Part shown: piece by piece, positions 17,708 through 27,082 of the stretch
Layout: every line of letters begins with the position of its first letter
Numbering within the stretch: the stretch's first letter is position 1
NCBI RefSeq assembly: GCF_016820445.1
Contig: NZ_JADHDT010000008.1
Location: forward strand, 124,001-188,000
From: Sphingomonas beigongshangi
GTDB lineage: Bacteria; Pseudomonadota; Alphaproteobacteria; Sphingomonadales; Sphingomonadaceae
DNA length: 64,000 bases
Direction: 5' to 3'
The notes under the pieces: generated by a model
Database searches by the model: none
Seen by the model: the letters and a program-made list of their open reading frames with translations, nothing else
What the model was told of the DNA's origin: nothing
Program-made: the position numbers and the translations under genes

Positions 17708-19375
17708 ATGGGGCGGAGAGACGAGCGCGGCACCGTGATAATCGTGTCGCCGCAGGATCATGATCGACTGGCGGCCGTGGCGCGCGCGGACGGCTGGATC
17801 GTCAGCACGGCGCGGCAGGCGGACGTGCACGCGGCGATGGCGGGCAACGCCGCGGTGGCGCTGGTCGATGCGCGCCGCGACGCCGAATCGGGGATCGAGG
17901 CGGTGCGCGCACTGGGCGGATTCGCCGCCGCGACGGGCGGCGCGCTGGTCGCACTGCTCGACACGGTCGACGACGACGCGACGCTCGATGCGCTCTACGC
18001 CGCCGGTGCGACGCATTTCGCCTGCGACGCCGCCGACGATTCGGTCCGCCAGACGCTCCGCTTCGCCCGCCGCCACGCCAATCGCGCGGGCGCCCGCCCC
18101 GACGACCGCCGCCTGCCCAGCGAACGGGAGGACGAACAGGTCGCGGTCGCGGAGCGCTGGATCGCGGCCCGACTGGCGCAGGGCGCCCCGATCGGCGTGC
18201 TGATGATCGCCCTGTCGCGCCTCGACATCCTGAACGCCGCACGCGGTCGGGCGACGGGCGACGTGCTGATTGCGGAGGCGCGCCACCAGGTCGAGGCGAT
18301 CGTAGCCGACCTGCTCGGCGATGCGGCGATCGTCGCGGTGCCGAGCGGCGGCGAACTGATCGTCGCCGCGGCGGCGGATGCGGCGACGCTCGACCGGCTG
18401 GCGGCCAGGCTGGACGGCGCGCTGGCGAAGCCCCTCGCGGTCGCGGGGCGGCTCGCGGTGCTCGGCAGTCGCTGGGCGATGGCCGGCAGTGTGCAGGGCG
18501 ACGATGCCGGTCGCCTGCTGCGCCGCGCCGCGGAGGCGCTCGCCGCCGCCAAGGCCAGCGACAGCGGCATGGTCCGCGTCGTCGGTCCACAAGGCGCCGC
18601 GCCGCTCGATGCGATGGCGGTCGACCTGCATTATGCCATCGAGCAGGGCGAGATCGACATCTTGTTCCAGCCCCAGGCCCGGATCGGCGACGGCGGGGTG
18701 ATCGGGGTCGAGGCGCTGGCACGCTGGCGGCACGGCCGGCTGGGCGCGCTCGGCGCGGACGTGCTGTTTGCCGCGGCGGAGCGCGCCGACCTCGGGCTGG
18801 CATTGTCCGACCACATCCAGTCGCTGGTGCTGACGCGCGCCGCGGCGTGGCGGGATGCCCGCGCCGCCTTGCGGGTCGCGCTCAACCTGACGCCGGCCGA
18901 TCTCGGCCGCCCGGGCTTCGCGAACGCGTTCCTCGCCCGCGTCGCCGCCAGCGGCTTTCCGCCGGCGCGACTGACCGTCGAGATCACCGAATCGAGCGCG
19001 ATCCGCGACCTGGAAGCTGCGGCCGGCGTGCTCGACGCGCTGCGCGATGCGGGCATCAAGGTCGCGCTCGACGATTTCGGCACCGGCTATTCCAGCCTCG
19101 CCTATCTGACGGCGCTGCCGCTCGACTATCTCAAGCTGGACAAGGCACTGGCGGTCGGCGACGGCGCGCGCCATCGGGGGGTGGTCCGCGCGGTGATGAC
19201 GCTGGCGCGGTCGCTCGGCCTGCCGGTGATCGCGGAGGGCGTGGAGACGCAGGCGCAGCGGGCGCTGCTCGCGGCGGAAGGATGCGCCATATACCAGGGT
19301 TTCCTGCTCGCACCCCCGCTCGACGAGGCGCGCCTCGCGATGCTGGTCAATCCCGTCACGGAGGACGAACGATGA
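17708..19375 (+). CDS. EAL-domain c-di-GMP phosphodiesterase with pseudo-receiver and degenerate GGDEF
   Basis: Protein of 555 residues with no membrane segment. Residues 9-125 resemble a response-regulator receiver but lack the acidic pocket and the conserved Lys. Residues about 150-300 are a GGDEF fold whose active loop reads SGGEL, so cyclase activity is unlikely. The EAL domain looks intact: E335 (EALARW), N393 (NLTP), E425 (EITES), D455-D456 (DDFGTGYSS), K476, E510 (AEGVE) and Q530 (QGF) are all present. The inferred role is hydrolysis of c-di-GMP under control of a non-phosphorylated input. The start at 17708 has no strong ribosome binding site; a GTG at 17735 is possible. Its stop overlaps the next gene. 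Confidence 0.88.
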   Translation: MGRRDERGTVIIVSPQDHDRLAAVARADGWIVSTARQADVHAAMAGNAAVALVDARRDAESGIEAVRALGGFAAATGGALVALLDTVDDDATLDALYAAGATHFACDAADDSVRQTLRFARRHANRAGARPDDRRLPSEREDEQVAVAERWIAARLAQGAPIGVLMIALSRLDILNAARGRATGDVLIAEARHQVEAIVADLLGDAAIVAVPSGGELIVAAAADAATLDRLAARLDGALAKPLAVAGRLAVLGSRWAMAGSVQGDDAGRLLRRAAEALAAAKASDSGMVRVVGPQGAAPLDAMAVDLHYAIEQGEIDILFQPQARIGDGGVIGVEALARWRHGRLGALGADVLFAAAERADLGLALSDHIQSLVLTRAAAWRDARAALRVALNLTPADLGRPGFANAFLARVAASGFPPARLTVEITESSAIRDLEAAAGVLDALRDAGIKVALDDFGTGYSSLAYLTALPLDYLKLDKALAVGDGARHRGVVRAVMTLARSLGLPVIAEGVETQAQRALLAAEGCAIYQGFLLAPPLDEARLAMLVNPVTEDER

Positions 19376-19803
19376 TGCCGATCCTGCTCGCCGCCGCGCT
19401 GGTCGCGCCCGCCCCCATCCCCGCCCCCGCCCCCGACGCGGATCCGCAACCCGCGATCGAGGCGGCGATGGTCGCGAGCGCCGCGGGCTGGACCAGCGGC
19501 GACATGGCGAAGTTCCTAGACATCTACGCCGGTGATGCCGTCTTCGTGACCAAGGACGGCCTCGTCCGCGGCAAGGCGGCGATCGCCGCCCGCTACGACA
19601 AGGGCTATGGCACCGACCCGACCAAGCGCGGCGCACTGAGCTTCCAGATGCTCGGCCACCGCCGGATCAGCAACGTCCACCAGATGCTGTGGGCGCGCTG
19701 GACGCTGCGCTATCCCGGCGGCCGGACCGACACCGGCATGACCTCGCTGCTGTTCGAACGCCGGCCGGAAGGCTGGAAGATCATTTCCGACCATAGCAGC
19801 TGA
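19372..19803 (+). CDS. Exported SnoaL/DUF4440-like (NTF2-fold) protein
   Basis: Protein of 143 residues with an N-terminal hydrophobic export signal and Pro-rich linker (MMPILLAAALVAPAPIPAPA). The rest has the NTF2-like pattern of DUF4440: W-x-S-G-D-M-A-K-F-L-D-I-Y, DAVFVTKDGLVRGKAAIAARY, and a closing EGWKIISDHSS. Such folds bind small ligands or act as isomerase-like enzymes; no catalytic assignment is possible. The ATG overlaps the stop of the EAL gene (ATGA, 19372-19375), and GGAGG lies seven bases ahead, so the two genes form an operon. Confidence 0.8.
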   Translation: MMPILLAAALVAPAPIPAPAPDADPQPAIEAAMVASAAGWTSGDMAKFLDIYAGDAVFVTKDGLVRGKAAIAARYDKGYGTDPTKRGALSFQMLGHRRISNVHQMLWARWTLRYPGGRTDTGMTSLLFERRPEGWKIISDHSS

Positions 19804-19825
19804 GGGCTCAGCCTTAGCCCGTCGG

Positions 19826-20659
19826 CTATTGCGCCGGTAGCAGCAGCATCCTCGACGCGAGTCGGACGCGGGCCGTCGTCGGCCGGCCGTCGCGCACCGG
19901 CGGCGCAAACAGCTTCCGGCCGATCGGAGCCGACGCGCAGGGATCGCCACTTGGCGTTCCCTGGCGCACGACCTTGCAGCCGGACACCGCCCCCTCTGGC
20001 GTCACCGCCACCTCGATCACCTGGTCGACCAGGAACCTTGGCGCCTGCCCGACCTCCATGCGCTGCGAGGCGGCAGGATCCAGCGCCCATCTGACACCAC
20101 GCATGCGATACGTAGCGCCCACCGCAACCCCATCCTGCCGCGCCGGTGAAAAGCGGGCGTTGCGCCGTGCCAGCGCGCAGGTCTGCTCATCGAGGATCGC
20201 CGACCCGCTCGACGTCATGACGGTGCAGCCCGCGACCCGGCCTTGCGCATCGATCGCCAGCAGCACAGAGACCCGACCCTCCTCGCCTCGACGCCGCGCT
20301 TCCGCCGGATAAGCATCGGACGGAAACCAGGAACCCTGATCCCCTATCGGCGCGGCGGGCACGAACCCCTTCTTCAATACGCGTGGGGACGCCACCTCGG
20401 CCGCCTTCTTCAGACGAGCGCCGATGACTTGCGGCGGCGCGGCCGGCTCCTGTCGCCGACCGTCGCGATATACCTGATAGCCGCGGACGGCGAGCATGGC
20501 CGCCACGATGGTGCCGGCGATGACGATCGCGGCGATGGCCAGAAGCACACCGATCATCAGCGACCTGTTGTCACCCGACAGGCGCCGGCGCGGGCGGGGC
20601 GGCGGCCGCGTGCCGGCATACAATATCGTCGGTGCTGCCGGCTCGTCTGCGTCGATCAT
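19826..20659 (-). CDS. TonB-family protein (energy transducer-like)
   Basis: Protein of 277 residues with a cytoplasmic N-terminus, one membrane helix at about residues 34-58 (MIGVLLAIAAIVIAGTIVAA), and a periplasmic part. Residues about 115-195 match the TonB C-terminal domain (YPAEARRRGEEGRVSVLLAI, then LARRNARFSPARQDG). A second, partial copy with similar spacing follows (VIEVAVTPEGAVSGCKVVRQG). A Pro-rich spacer is short. ExbB/ExbD are not nearby, so it could be an orphan TonB or a TonB-like envelope protein without transducer activity. It is convergent with the SnoaL-like gene and divergent from argJ. Confidence 0.75.
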   Translation of the reverse strand: MIDADEPAAPTILYAGTRPPPRPRRRLSGDNRSLMIGVLLAIAAIVIAGTIVAAMLAVRGYQVYRDGRRQEPAAPPQVIGARLKKAAEVASPRVLKKGFVPAAPIGDQGSWFPSDAYPAEARRRGEEGRVSVLLAIDAQGRVAGCTVMTSSGSAILDEQTCALARRNARFSPARQDGVAVGATYRMRGVRWALDPAASQRMEVGQAPRFLVDQVIEVAVTPEGAVSGCKVVRQGTPSGDPCASAPIGRKLFAPPVRDGRPTTARVRLASRMLLLPAQ

Positions 20660-20699
20660 GTGTCTTTGCCCTGTCCCGGAACCAGCTTATGGGGGCGGC

Positions 20700-21929
20700 A
20701 TGTCCTCGTCCATCTCTCCGCTGGCCCCAGCCACCTTCCCCCACCTGCCCCCGATCGCGGGCGTCGTGCCGCACGTCGCGCGAGCCCGGTACAAGGCGTG
20801 GGACCGCTGCGACCTCACCTTCGTCGCGCTCGATCCGGGTACGTCGGTCGCGGGCGTGCTGACGCAGAGCAAATGTCCCTCGCCCGAGGTCGAATGGTGC
20901 CGCAAGGCGCTGACGCTGGGCCAGGCGCGCGCGTTGGTCGTCAACGCCGGCAATTCGAACGCCTTCACCGGCAACCGCGGCCGCACCGCGGTCGAGGCGA
21001 TCGCGGCGCGCACCGCGCAGCATCTCGGCTGCCAACCCTCCGACGTCTTCGTCGCATCGACGGGCGTGATCGGGGTGCCGCTGCCGATCGACAAGGCAGA
21101 AGCCGGCCTGGACTTCGCGTTCGCCGCGGACGCCTGCGACTGGCAGGCGGCGGCCGAGACGATCGGCACGACGGACACTTATCCGAAGGGCGCGACGACG
21201 ACCGCAATCGTCGAAGGCAGGACCGTGACCCTGGTCGGGATCATCAAGGGATCGGGCATGATCGCCCCCGACATGGCGACGATGCTGGGCTTCATCTTCA
21301 CCGATGCCGCGGTCGACCCGGCGTTCCTGCAAGGCGGGCTAAGCGCGGCCAATGCCCGCACCTTCTCGTGCATCACCGTCGACGGCGACACCTCGACCAG
21401 CGACACGGTGCTGGCCTTCGCAACGGGCAAGGCCGGCAACACGCCGCTGGTCGACGCCGACAGCGACGGCGCCGACGCCTTCGCCGCGGCGCTCGCCGAC
21501 CTCTGCCGCCAACTTGCCCTGCTGGTGGTGCGCGACGGCGAGGGCGCGCAGAAGCTCATCGAGATCACCGTCGAGGGCGCGGAAAGCGATGGCAGCGCGC
21601 GTCGCATCGCCATGTCGATCGCGAACTCTCCGCTGGTCAAGACGGCGATCGCGGGCGAGGACGCCAATTGGGGCCGCATCGTGATGGCGGTCGGCAAGGC
21701 GGGCGAGCCGGCGGAGCGCGACCGGCTGGCGATCCGCTTCGGGGCGACGCAGGTGGCCGAAGGCGGCCTCGCCGTCGAGGGCTATGACGAGGCGCCCGTC
21801 GCCGCGCATCTGAAGGGGCAGGAGATCGAAATCGGCGTCGACCTGGGTCTCGGCGATGGCCGCGCGACGGTGTGGACCTGCGACCTGACGCACGGCTACA
21901 TCTCGATCAACGCCGACTATCGCAGCTGA
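20700..21929 (+). CDS. argJ: Bifunctional ornithine acetyltransferase / N-acetylglutamate synthase ArgJ
   Basis: Arginine-pathway enzyme of 409 residues that moves the acetyl group from N-acetylornithine to glutamate. It is made as a precursor that cuts itself before a Thr nucleophile; the site is visible as APDMA-T194-MLGF. Other marks are VNAGNSNAFTG, STGVIGVPLPID, YPKGATTTA and the C-terminal NSPLVKTAIAGEDANWGR. The ATG at 20700 with GGGGGCGG before it is the sensible start. It leads an apparent pair with an inositol-monophosphatase-family gene 14 bases downstream. Whether it is mono- or bifunctional cannot be read from sequence. Confidence 0.95.
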   Translation: MSSSISPLAPATFPHLPPIAGVVPHVARARYKAWDRCDLTFVALDPGTSVAGVLTQSKCPSPEVEWCRKALTLGQARALVVNAGNSNAFTGNRGRTAVEAIAARTAQHLGCQPSDVFVASTGVIGVPLPIDKAEAGLDFAFAADACDWQAAAETIGTTDTYPKGATTTAIVEGRTVTLVGIIKGSGMIAPDMATMLGFIFTDAAVDPAFLQGGLSAANARTFSCITVDGDTSTSDTVLAFATGKAGNTPLVDADSDGADAFAAALADLCRQLALLVVRDGEGAQKLIEITVEGAESDGSARRIAMSIANSPLVKTAIAGEDANWGRIVMAVGKAGEPAERDRLAIRFGATQVAEGGLAVEGYDEAPVAAHLKGQEIEIGVDLGLGDGRATVWTCDLTHGYISINADYRS

Positions 21930-21943
21930 GGACCGGCGCCGCC

Positions 21944-22741
21944 ATGATCCACGACCACCACGACGCCGTCGTCGCGCTGATGCGCCGCGTCGGTGCGGAT
22001 ATCGTCATGCCGCATTTCCGCAATCTGTCGCCCGACCAGGTGATCGAGAAGGCGGCGGACGACCTCGTCACGGTCGCAGACCGCGCGAGCGAGGCCGCGC
22101 TGACCGAGGGATTGAGCGCGATCGACGCGCACGCCCGCGTCGTGGGCGAGGAAGCGGTGTCGGCCGACGCCTCGCTGCTGGAGGGGCTCGATCATGGCCG
22201 GGTCTGGATCGTCGATCCGATCGACGGCACCAACAATTATGCCAACGGTCGCACGCCGTTCGGCATCATGGTCGCGCTCGCCGACGATGGCGTGGTCGAG
22301 GCGGGCTGGATCCTCGACCCCGTCAGCGGACGGCTCGTCCACGCCGTTTCGGGCGGTGGTGCGTTCGTCGACGGCGTGCAGGTGACGGCGCATCGATCGT
22401 CGGGGCCGCAGCCGGTGGCGGGCGTGGCGAGCTATTTCCTGTCGGCCGAGGAACTGGCGGATATCGACGCGCGCGCGGCCGGCCGCTGGCAGATCGTCCC
22501 GATGCCCCGCTGCGCGGCGGAGCAATATCCCCGGCTGGTGCTCGGCGACAACGACGCCGCACTATTCCGTCGTACCCTGCCGTGGGACCACGCCGCCGGC
22601 AGTCTCTTCCTGCGCGAGGCGGGTGGCGTGGTCCGCCGGCTGGACGGCGCGGATTACCGGATCGGCGACGGCCGCAGCGGCATGATCGCAGCGGCGTCGG
22701 CGGACCTGTGGGAGCAGGCATTGGCGATCCTGGAGGGCTAG
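21944..22741 (+). CDS. Inositol-monophosphatase-family sugar/polyol phosphatase
   Basis: Mg-dependent phosphatase of 265 residues. Metal-binding motifs are present in order: GEE (68-70), WIVDPIDGTNNYANG (D91, D94, G95, T96) and WDHAAGSLFLREAGG near residue 213. The substrate could be inositol-1-phosphate, histidinol phosphate or 3'-phosphoadenosine compounds, all of which occur in this superfamily; the sequence does not decide. The gene starts 14 bases after argJ and is likely cotranscribed. The argJ link makes an amino-acid-related phosphatase possible. Confidence 0.87.
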   Translation: MIHDHHDAVVALMRRVGADIVMPHFRNLSPDQVIEKAADDLVTVADRASEAALTEGLSAIDAHARVVGEEAVSADASLLEGLDHGRVWIVDPIDGTNNYANGRTPFGIMVALADDGVVEAGWILDPVSGRLVHAVSGGGAFVDGVQVTAHRSSGPQPVAGVASYFLSAEELADIDARAAGRWQIVPMPRCAAEQYPRLVLGDNDAALFRRTLPWDHAAGSLFLREAGGVVRRLDGADYRIGDGRSGMIAAASADLWEQALAILEG

Positions 22742-22762
22742 CGGTCGCGTAGCGGCACGCGT

Positions 22763-22903
22763 TCAGCCCGCCTGAAGCAGCCAGTGCCGTACGAGCCGCA
22801 AGATCTCACGCCAGAAGATACCGAGTACGCCGCCGAAGGCGACCCAGACGAGCACCTCGTGCAAACGTGTCCGGACGGGAGCCCAATCTTCGGAATCGTG
22901 CAT
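22763..22903 (-). CDS. Small membrane protein (46 aa)
   Basis: A 46-codon frame, MHDSEDWAPVRTRLHEVL followed by a hydrophobic helix (VWVAFGGVLGIFW) and an amphipathic Arg/Leu end. A GGGAG element exists but is about 12 bases away, so start assignment is weak. No family was recognised. It converges on the phosphatase gene. Confidence 0.45.
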   Translation of the reverse strand: MHDSEDWAPVRTRLHEVLVWVAFGGVLGIFWREILRLVRHWLLQAG

Positions 22904-23272
22904 AGGCGGAGGGGCTCCCTGTCTTATACATGTCGGATATCGACATACAAAGCTGCAGGAAAGGCTTTTTCTACAATTATCTCTGAGCAAACGGTTTTTG
23001 AAGAGACCCGCTCATGAATTCCGTCGACCGATTCGGCGCTACAAAGGGCATTGCCGATGCATGAAGGCCGAACGTGGAACGCGAATATTATCTTCTGATC
23101 GATAACCGGCGGATTCCACCAATATCAACAACTGCCGACAACCCGCGCAACATCAACGAAAAACCTGAAGTTCGGCAACTCCCATCCGGTCAGGGGCGCA
23201 CAAAAACGGGGTGGGCGAACAATGTCGCGCCACCCCGCTCCATTTCACCTGGTCCTGACGAGGACGGCGCTC
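22904..23272. other. Intergenic region without recognised genes
   Basis: About 370 bases of lower GC than the surroundings, with no convincing frame on either strand. It holds the trxA terminator near its right end (23202-23237) and presumably the promoter of the small membrane protein on its left. Confidence 0.5.
23202..23237 (-). terminator. Intrinsic terminator of trxA
   Basis: On the minus strand a GC-rich stem (CGGGGTGGCG pairing with CGCCCACCCCG, one bulged base) is followed at once by TTTTTGTG, about 35 bases after the trxA stop. Confidence 0.75.
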
Positions 23273-23596
23273 TTACGCCAGCTCGCCCTCCAGCCATGCC
23301 TTGATGCGGCCCTTCGGCTCGGCACCGACCTTGGTCGCCGCCGGGGCGCCGCCCTTGAACAGGATCATGGTCGGGATGCCGCGCACGCCGTAGCGGCCGG
23401 GCGCGTCGGGATTGTCGTCGATGTTGAGCTTGGCGATCGTCACCTTCTCACCCAGCTCTTCCGACAGTTCCTCGAGGCTCGGCCCGATCATCTTGCAGGG
23501 TCCGCACCATTCGGCCCAGAAATCGACCAGCACAGGCCCGTCGGCGTTGAGCACGTCGGACTGAAAGCTGGAATCGGTGATCGTCTTCGTCGCCAT
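23273..23596 (-). CDS. trxA: Thioredoxin
   Basis: Cytoplasmic disulfide reductase of 107 residues with the WCGPCK active site (C31, C34) in [14 protein letters not shown], the cis-Pro region GIPTMILFK and the buried Asp (DFWAEW). AAAGGAG lies ahead of the ATG. It follows addA by 60 bases on the same strand but also has its own promoter candidate and a strong terminator, so it can be expressed alone. The addB-addA-trxA order recurs in alphaproteobacteria. Confidence 0.97.
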   Translation of the reverse strand: MATKTITDSSFQSDVLNADGPVLVDFWAEWCGPCKMIGPSLEELSEELGEKVTIAKLNIDDNPDAPGRYGVRGIPTMILFKGGAPAATKVGAEPKGRIKAWLEGELA

Positions 23597-23616
23597 GAAT
23601 AGTCTCCTTTGCGTCC

Positions 23617-23645
23617 CATCTAGGATGGCACGCGTGCCGGCTCAA
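23617..23645 (-). promoter_or_regulatory. Candidate promoter of trxA
   Basis: On the minus strand TTGAGC (23645-23640) and TAGATG (23622-23617) are spaced by 17 bases in the addA-trxA gap. The position allows a short leader before the trxA ribosome binding site. Visual match only. Confidence 0.4.
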
Positions 23646-23656
23646 CCGCCCGAGCC

Positions 23657-26600
23657 CTAGCTTTGCTCCGCTCGATGCAAGCCCGGCTTCTGCGCGGCGA
23701 GCAGATCGGGCGGCAGGTCGAACAGGCGCGGGCCGGCGGTATAGAGCAATCCGGCCTCCACCCGCCGTCCCGGAAAGACGATCGCGAGCGCCGCCGCATA
23801 GGCGGCCATCTGCGCGAGATGGTAATGCGGCACGTCGGCGAGGGTGGTGGGCGGCCGGCGGCCCGTCTTGAAATCGACGACGCGGACCGCATCCTCGGTC
23901 ACCAGGAGACGGTCGACCGTGCCCGACACGACGATCCCCCCGCCGATCGTCGCGGCGATCGGCGCCTCCGCCAGCGCATCGGGTCCGAACAGGTCGGCGA
24001 AACGCGGATCGTCGAGGATCGACAGCACGCAATCGACGATCTCGCCCCGCGCCGCCGAATCGACAAGACCGCCGGCGGTGGCGAGCCAGCGCTCGCCCGC
24101 TGCCGCCCGCGCGTGAGGGGCCACAGCCGGAAGCCGCTCGAACAGCGCATGGTACAGCCGCCCGCGCTCCGCCGCGGCGCGCATGGCAGGACCGGGCGGC
24201 GGGTCGCTGACTTCGTCCTCGCCGAGCGACGAGGGCGCGAGCGGGCGCGGCGGACGGCTTTCCTGCGGCGCCGGGCGACGGGCCCAGTCGGGAATGTCCG
24301 TGGGGGCTACCTCCTCGACCTTTGCTGCCGCACGCGGCCGTACCGGCGGCTGCGGATCGGTGCCGGCGAAGCTGCGGACGCCCTCCCCCTCGACGCCCAG
24401 CGCGGTAAAGGCGCGCTCGGCAGCGGCGTACCAGCTGGCGGCGGGCGGCACGCCCTTGGCCCGCGACCCCAGCGCGCCGCCGATCACCAGCCGCTCCTCC
24501 GCGCGGGTCGCAGCGACGTAGAACAGCCGCCAATGCTCCTCCAGCTCACGCCGCTCGAGCGTGGTGATCGCCTCGTCCAGCGGACCACCCCGCTCCGCCG
24601 ACCGCGGGCGGAAGATCGGGATAGGCTGCGCGCCCGGCTCCGGCGTCCAGCGCACCAGCGTGCGCGGCGCCGCGGTCGGGTCGACGGTGGCGTCGGCGAG
24701 GATGACAAGCGGCGCCTGCAGGCCCTTGGCACCATGAGCGGTCATCACCCGCACCGCGTCGAGTGGCGCGGACGGGTCGCGGACGATTTCCACGTCGCCG
24801 CGATCGAACCAGTCGAGGAAACGCTGCAGCGATGGCGTGGACGTGGTCTCGAACAGCAGCGCGGCGTTCAGCAACTCCTCGATCGGGTCGCGCGCCTCCT
24901 CGCCGAGCCGGCGGATCAGCTTGCGCCGGCCGTCGAGCGGGCCGGACAGCAGCGCCTCGAGGAACTGATAGGGCGTGTCGATGTCGGCGCGGCCGAGCAT
25001 GGCGCGCAGCGGCGCCAGCCGCGCTTCGGGTTGCGTATCGACGAGTCGCGACCACAGGCTGCCCGTCTCCCGCGGCGCGGCGGCCATCAGTTCGTCCTGG
25101 GTCCAGCCGATCAGCGGCGAGACGAGCAAGGCGGCGAGCGACAGGTCGTCGTCGGGTTGCAGCACGAAGCGGATCGCGGCCAGCAGGTCCTGCACCGCCA
25201 GCGGTGCGTTGAGCCGCAGCCGGTCGACGCCGGCCACCGGCACCCCCTCCGCATACAGCCGCGCAACGATCAGCGAGGCCAGGTCGCCACGCCGCTTGAC
25301 GAGGATCATCACATCCTCGGGCCTGAGCGGCCTGCCCTTGCTTTCCAGCATCAGGCCCTGCTTCAGCCAGTCGCGCACGGCGCGGGCGATGCGCACCGCC
25401 TGCTCGCGTACCGCGTCGTCGATCCAGCCTTCCTCGTCCTCCTCGCTGCCGCCCGCGACGACGGGCGGCCACAGGTCGACGCGTCCCGGCCCGACCACCT
25501 CGCTGGCATGGCGCTCCAGGTCGCCGGCGATGCCGAGGCCCGGCTCGCCCAGCGTCGCCACCGCCGCGTCGACGAATTCGAGCACGGGCCGCGTCGAGCG
25601 GAAGGAATGGGTGAGCGACAATTGGTTGAACGGCAGGCCGCGCTCGTGCGCGGGCCAGTCGAGATCGCCCGCGACCGACGCGGCGCGCTGCGCGAAATGC
25701 CCCTCCGCCCAGCGGAAGTTGATCGGGTCCGTCCCCTGGAACCCAAAGATCGCCTGCTTGTAGTCGCCGACGGTGAACAGCGTACGCGTCGACGGGGCGA
25801 AGACGCCGCGGCCGACGAAAAATTCCGCCGCCAGCGCGGTGACGATCCGCCACTGGTTGAGGTTGGTGTCCTGCGCCTCGTCGATCAGCACGTGCTCCGT
25901 GCCTTGGTCGAGCTTGTAGCGCACCCACTCGCCGATGCCGGGCTGTTCGAGCAGGCGGACGGTGACCGCGATCAGGTCGTCGAAATCGACCGCGCCGATC
26001 CGCCGCTTCGCCGCCGCATAGGCACGGGCATAGTCGCGGCCGACCTCCAGCCCCGCGGCGAGCAGGTCGGCATAGGCAGCGCGGCTGGTCAGCGCCAGCA
26101 GGTCGAGGCAGTGCGCGCCGAGTTCCGCCGCCAGCGTCTCATAGTCCGGTTCGGCATCGACCAGCTTCTTCGACGCCTTGCGCGGTTCGTTCTTGCCGGT
26201 CAGTACCGTGCCGGCGAGATCCTCCAGCGTCAGTGCCCGGTTTTCGGGCGAGGCGGCGAGCCAGGCGTCGAACCGCGCCGCATGGCCGAGACCGGTCGCG
26301 GACGCCCAGGCGCGATTCGCCGCCGCGAGCCGCTCGATCACGTCGGTGTCGATGAGGTCGCAACCCGATGCCAGCGCCTCGCCGATGTCGCCCTGCGGCA
26401 GGTCGAGCGCGCGGCGCAGCCACGGCTGGATGCCGCTCGGCAGCGCTTCCAGCGCGGGCAGCGAGCGTGCGCAGGCGAGCAGGAAGCTTTCCGCGCCGCC
26501 CTCGCCCATCCGCAGCGACAGCGCGCCGATCGTTTCGATCGGGGCAAGACGCCCCTCGCGCTCCGCATCAGCGAGCAATTGCGCCAACGTCTCGCGCGCC

Positions 26601-27082
26601 AGCACCGCCTCCTCGCGCGCCTCCAGCGGACGGAAGCCGGGGGTCAGCGCGGCCTCGACCGGGAAGGCGGCGAGCAGGCTCTGGCAGAAGCCGTGGATCG
26701 TCTGGATGCGCAAGCCCCCGCCCGGCGCGTCGAGGACGCGCGCGAACAAGGTGCGGGCGCGTTCCTGCAAGTCGGGCGTGGCGCGCTCGCCGAGGGCGTC
26801 GAGATCGGCGGCGAGCTGCGGCGGCGCCATCCGCACCCAGGCGGCAAGACGGGTGTTGATCCGCTGCGCCATTTCCGCCGCGCCCGCCTTGGTGAAGGTC
26901 AGGCAGAGGATCGCCGAAGGATCGACGCCGCGCAGCAGCAGGCGAAAGACGCGCGCCGCCAGCACCTGCGTCTTGCCCGTCCCTGCCGAGGCGGAGAGCC
27001 AGACATGCGCCTCCGGATCGCTCGCGGCGGCCTGCGCGCCCTTCAGCCGGGGCAAGGTGGCGAGCGCGTCAGTCCCGGCCAT
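23657..27082 (-). CDS. addA: Double-strand break repair helicase-nuclease AddA
   Basis: UvrD-like 3'-5' helicase with a C-terminal RecB-type nuclease, 1141 residues; with AddB it processes broken ends for RecA. Visible motifs are Walker A SASAGTGKTQVLAARV (about 29-44), motif Ia LCLTFTKAGAAEMAQRI, motif II VLIDEAQDTN, motif IV/V GDYKQAIFGFQG and VMTAHGAKGLQAP, and the nuclease core VVDFKTGR near residue 1090. The gene overlaps addB by 14 bases, implying coupled translation. The C-terminus ends shortly after the nuclease, as usual for the alphaproteobacterial form. Confidence 0.95.
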   Translation of the reverse strand: MAGTDALATLPRLKGAQAAASDPEAHVWLSASAGTGKTQVLAARVFRLLLRGVDPSAILCLTFTKAGAAEMAQRINTRLAAWVRMAPPQLAADLDALGERATPDLQERARTLFARVLDAPGGGLRIQTIHGFCQSLLAAFPVEAALTPGFRPLEAREEAVLARETLAQLLADAEREGRLAPIETIGALSLRMGEGGAESFLLACARSLPALEALPSGIQPWLRRALDLPQGDIGEALASGCDLIDTDVIERLAAANRAWASATGLGHAARFDAWLAASPENRALTLEDLAGTVLTGKNEPRKASKKLVDAEPDYETLAAELGAHCLDLLALTSRAAYADLLAAGLEVGRDYARAYAAAKRRIGAVDFDDLIAVTVRLLEQPGIGEWVRYKLDQGTEHVLIDEAQDTNLNQWRIVTALAAEFFVGRGVFAPSTRTLFTVGDYKQAIFGFQGTDPINFRWAEGHFAQRAASVAGDLDWPAHERGLPFNQLSLTHSFRSTRPVLEFVDAAVATLGEPGLGIAGDLERHASEVVGPGRVDLWPPVVAGGSEEDEEGWIDDAVREQAVRIARAVRDWLKQGLMLESKGRPLRPEDVMILVKRRGDLASLIVARLYAEGVPVAGVDRLRLNAPLAVQDLLAAIRFVLQPDDDLSLAALLVSPLIGWTQDELMAAAPRETGSLWSRLVDTQPEARLAPLRAMLGRADIDTPYQFLEALLSGPLDGRRKLIRRLGEEARDPIEELLNAALLFETTSTPSLQRFLDWFDRGDVEIVRDPSAPLDAVRVMTAHGAKGLQAPLVILADATVDPTAAPRTLVRWTPEPGAQPIPIFRPRSAERGGPLDEAITTLERRELEEHWRLFYVAATRAEERLVIGGALGSRAKGVPPAASWYAAAERAFTALGVEGEGVRSFAGTDPQPPVRPRAAAKVEEVAPTDIPDWARRPAPQESRPPRPLAPSSLGEDEVSDPPPGPAMRAAAERGRLYHALFERLPAVAPHARAAAGERWLATAGGLVDSAARGEIVDCVLSILDDPRFADLFGPDALAEAPIAATIGGGIVVSGTVDRLLVTEDAVRVVDFKTGRRPPTTLADVPHYHLAQMAAYAAALAIVFPGRRVEAGLLYTAGPRLFDLPPDLLAAQKPGLHRAEQS

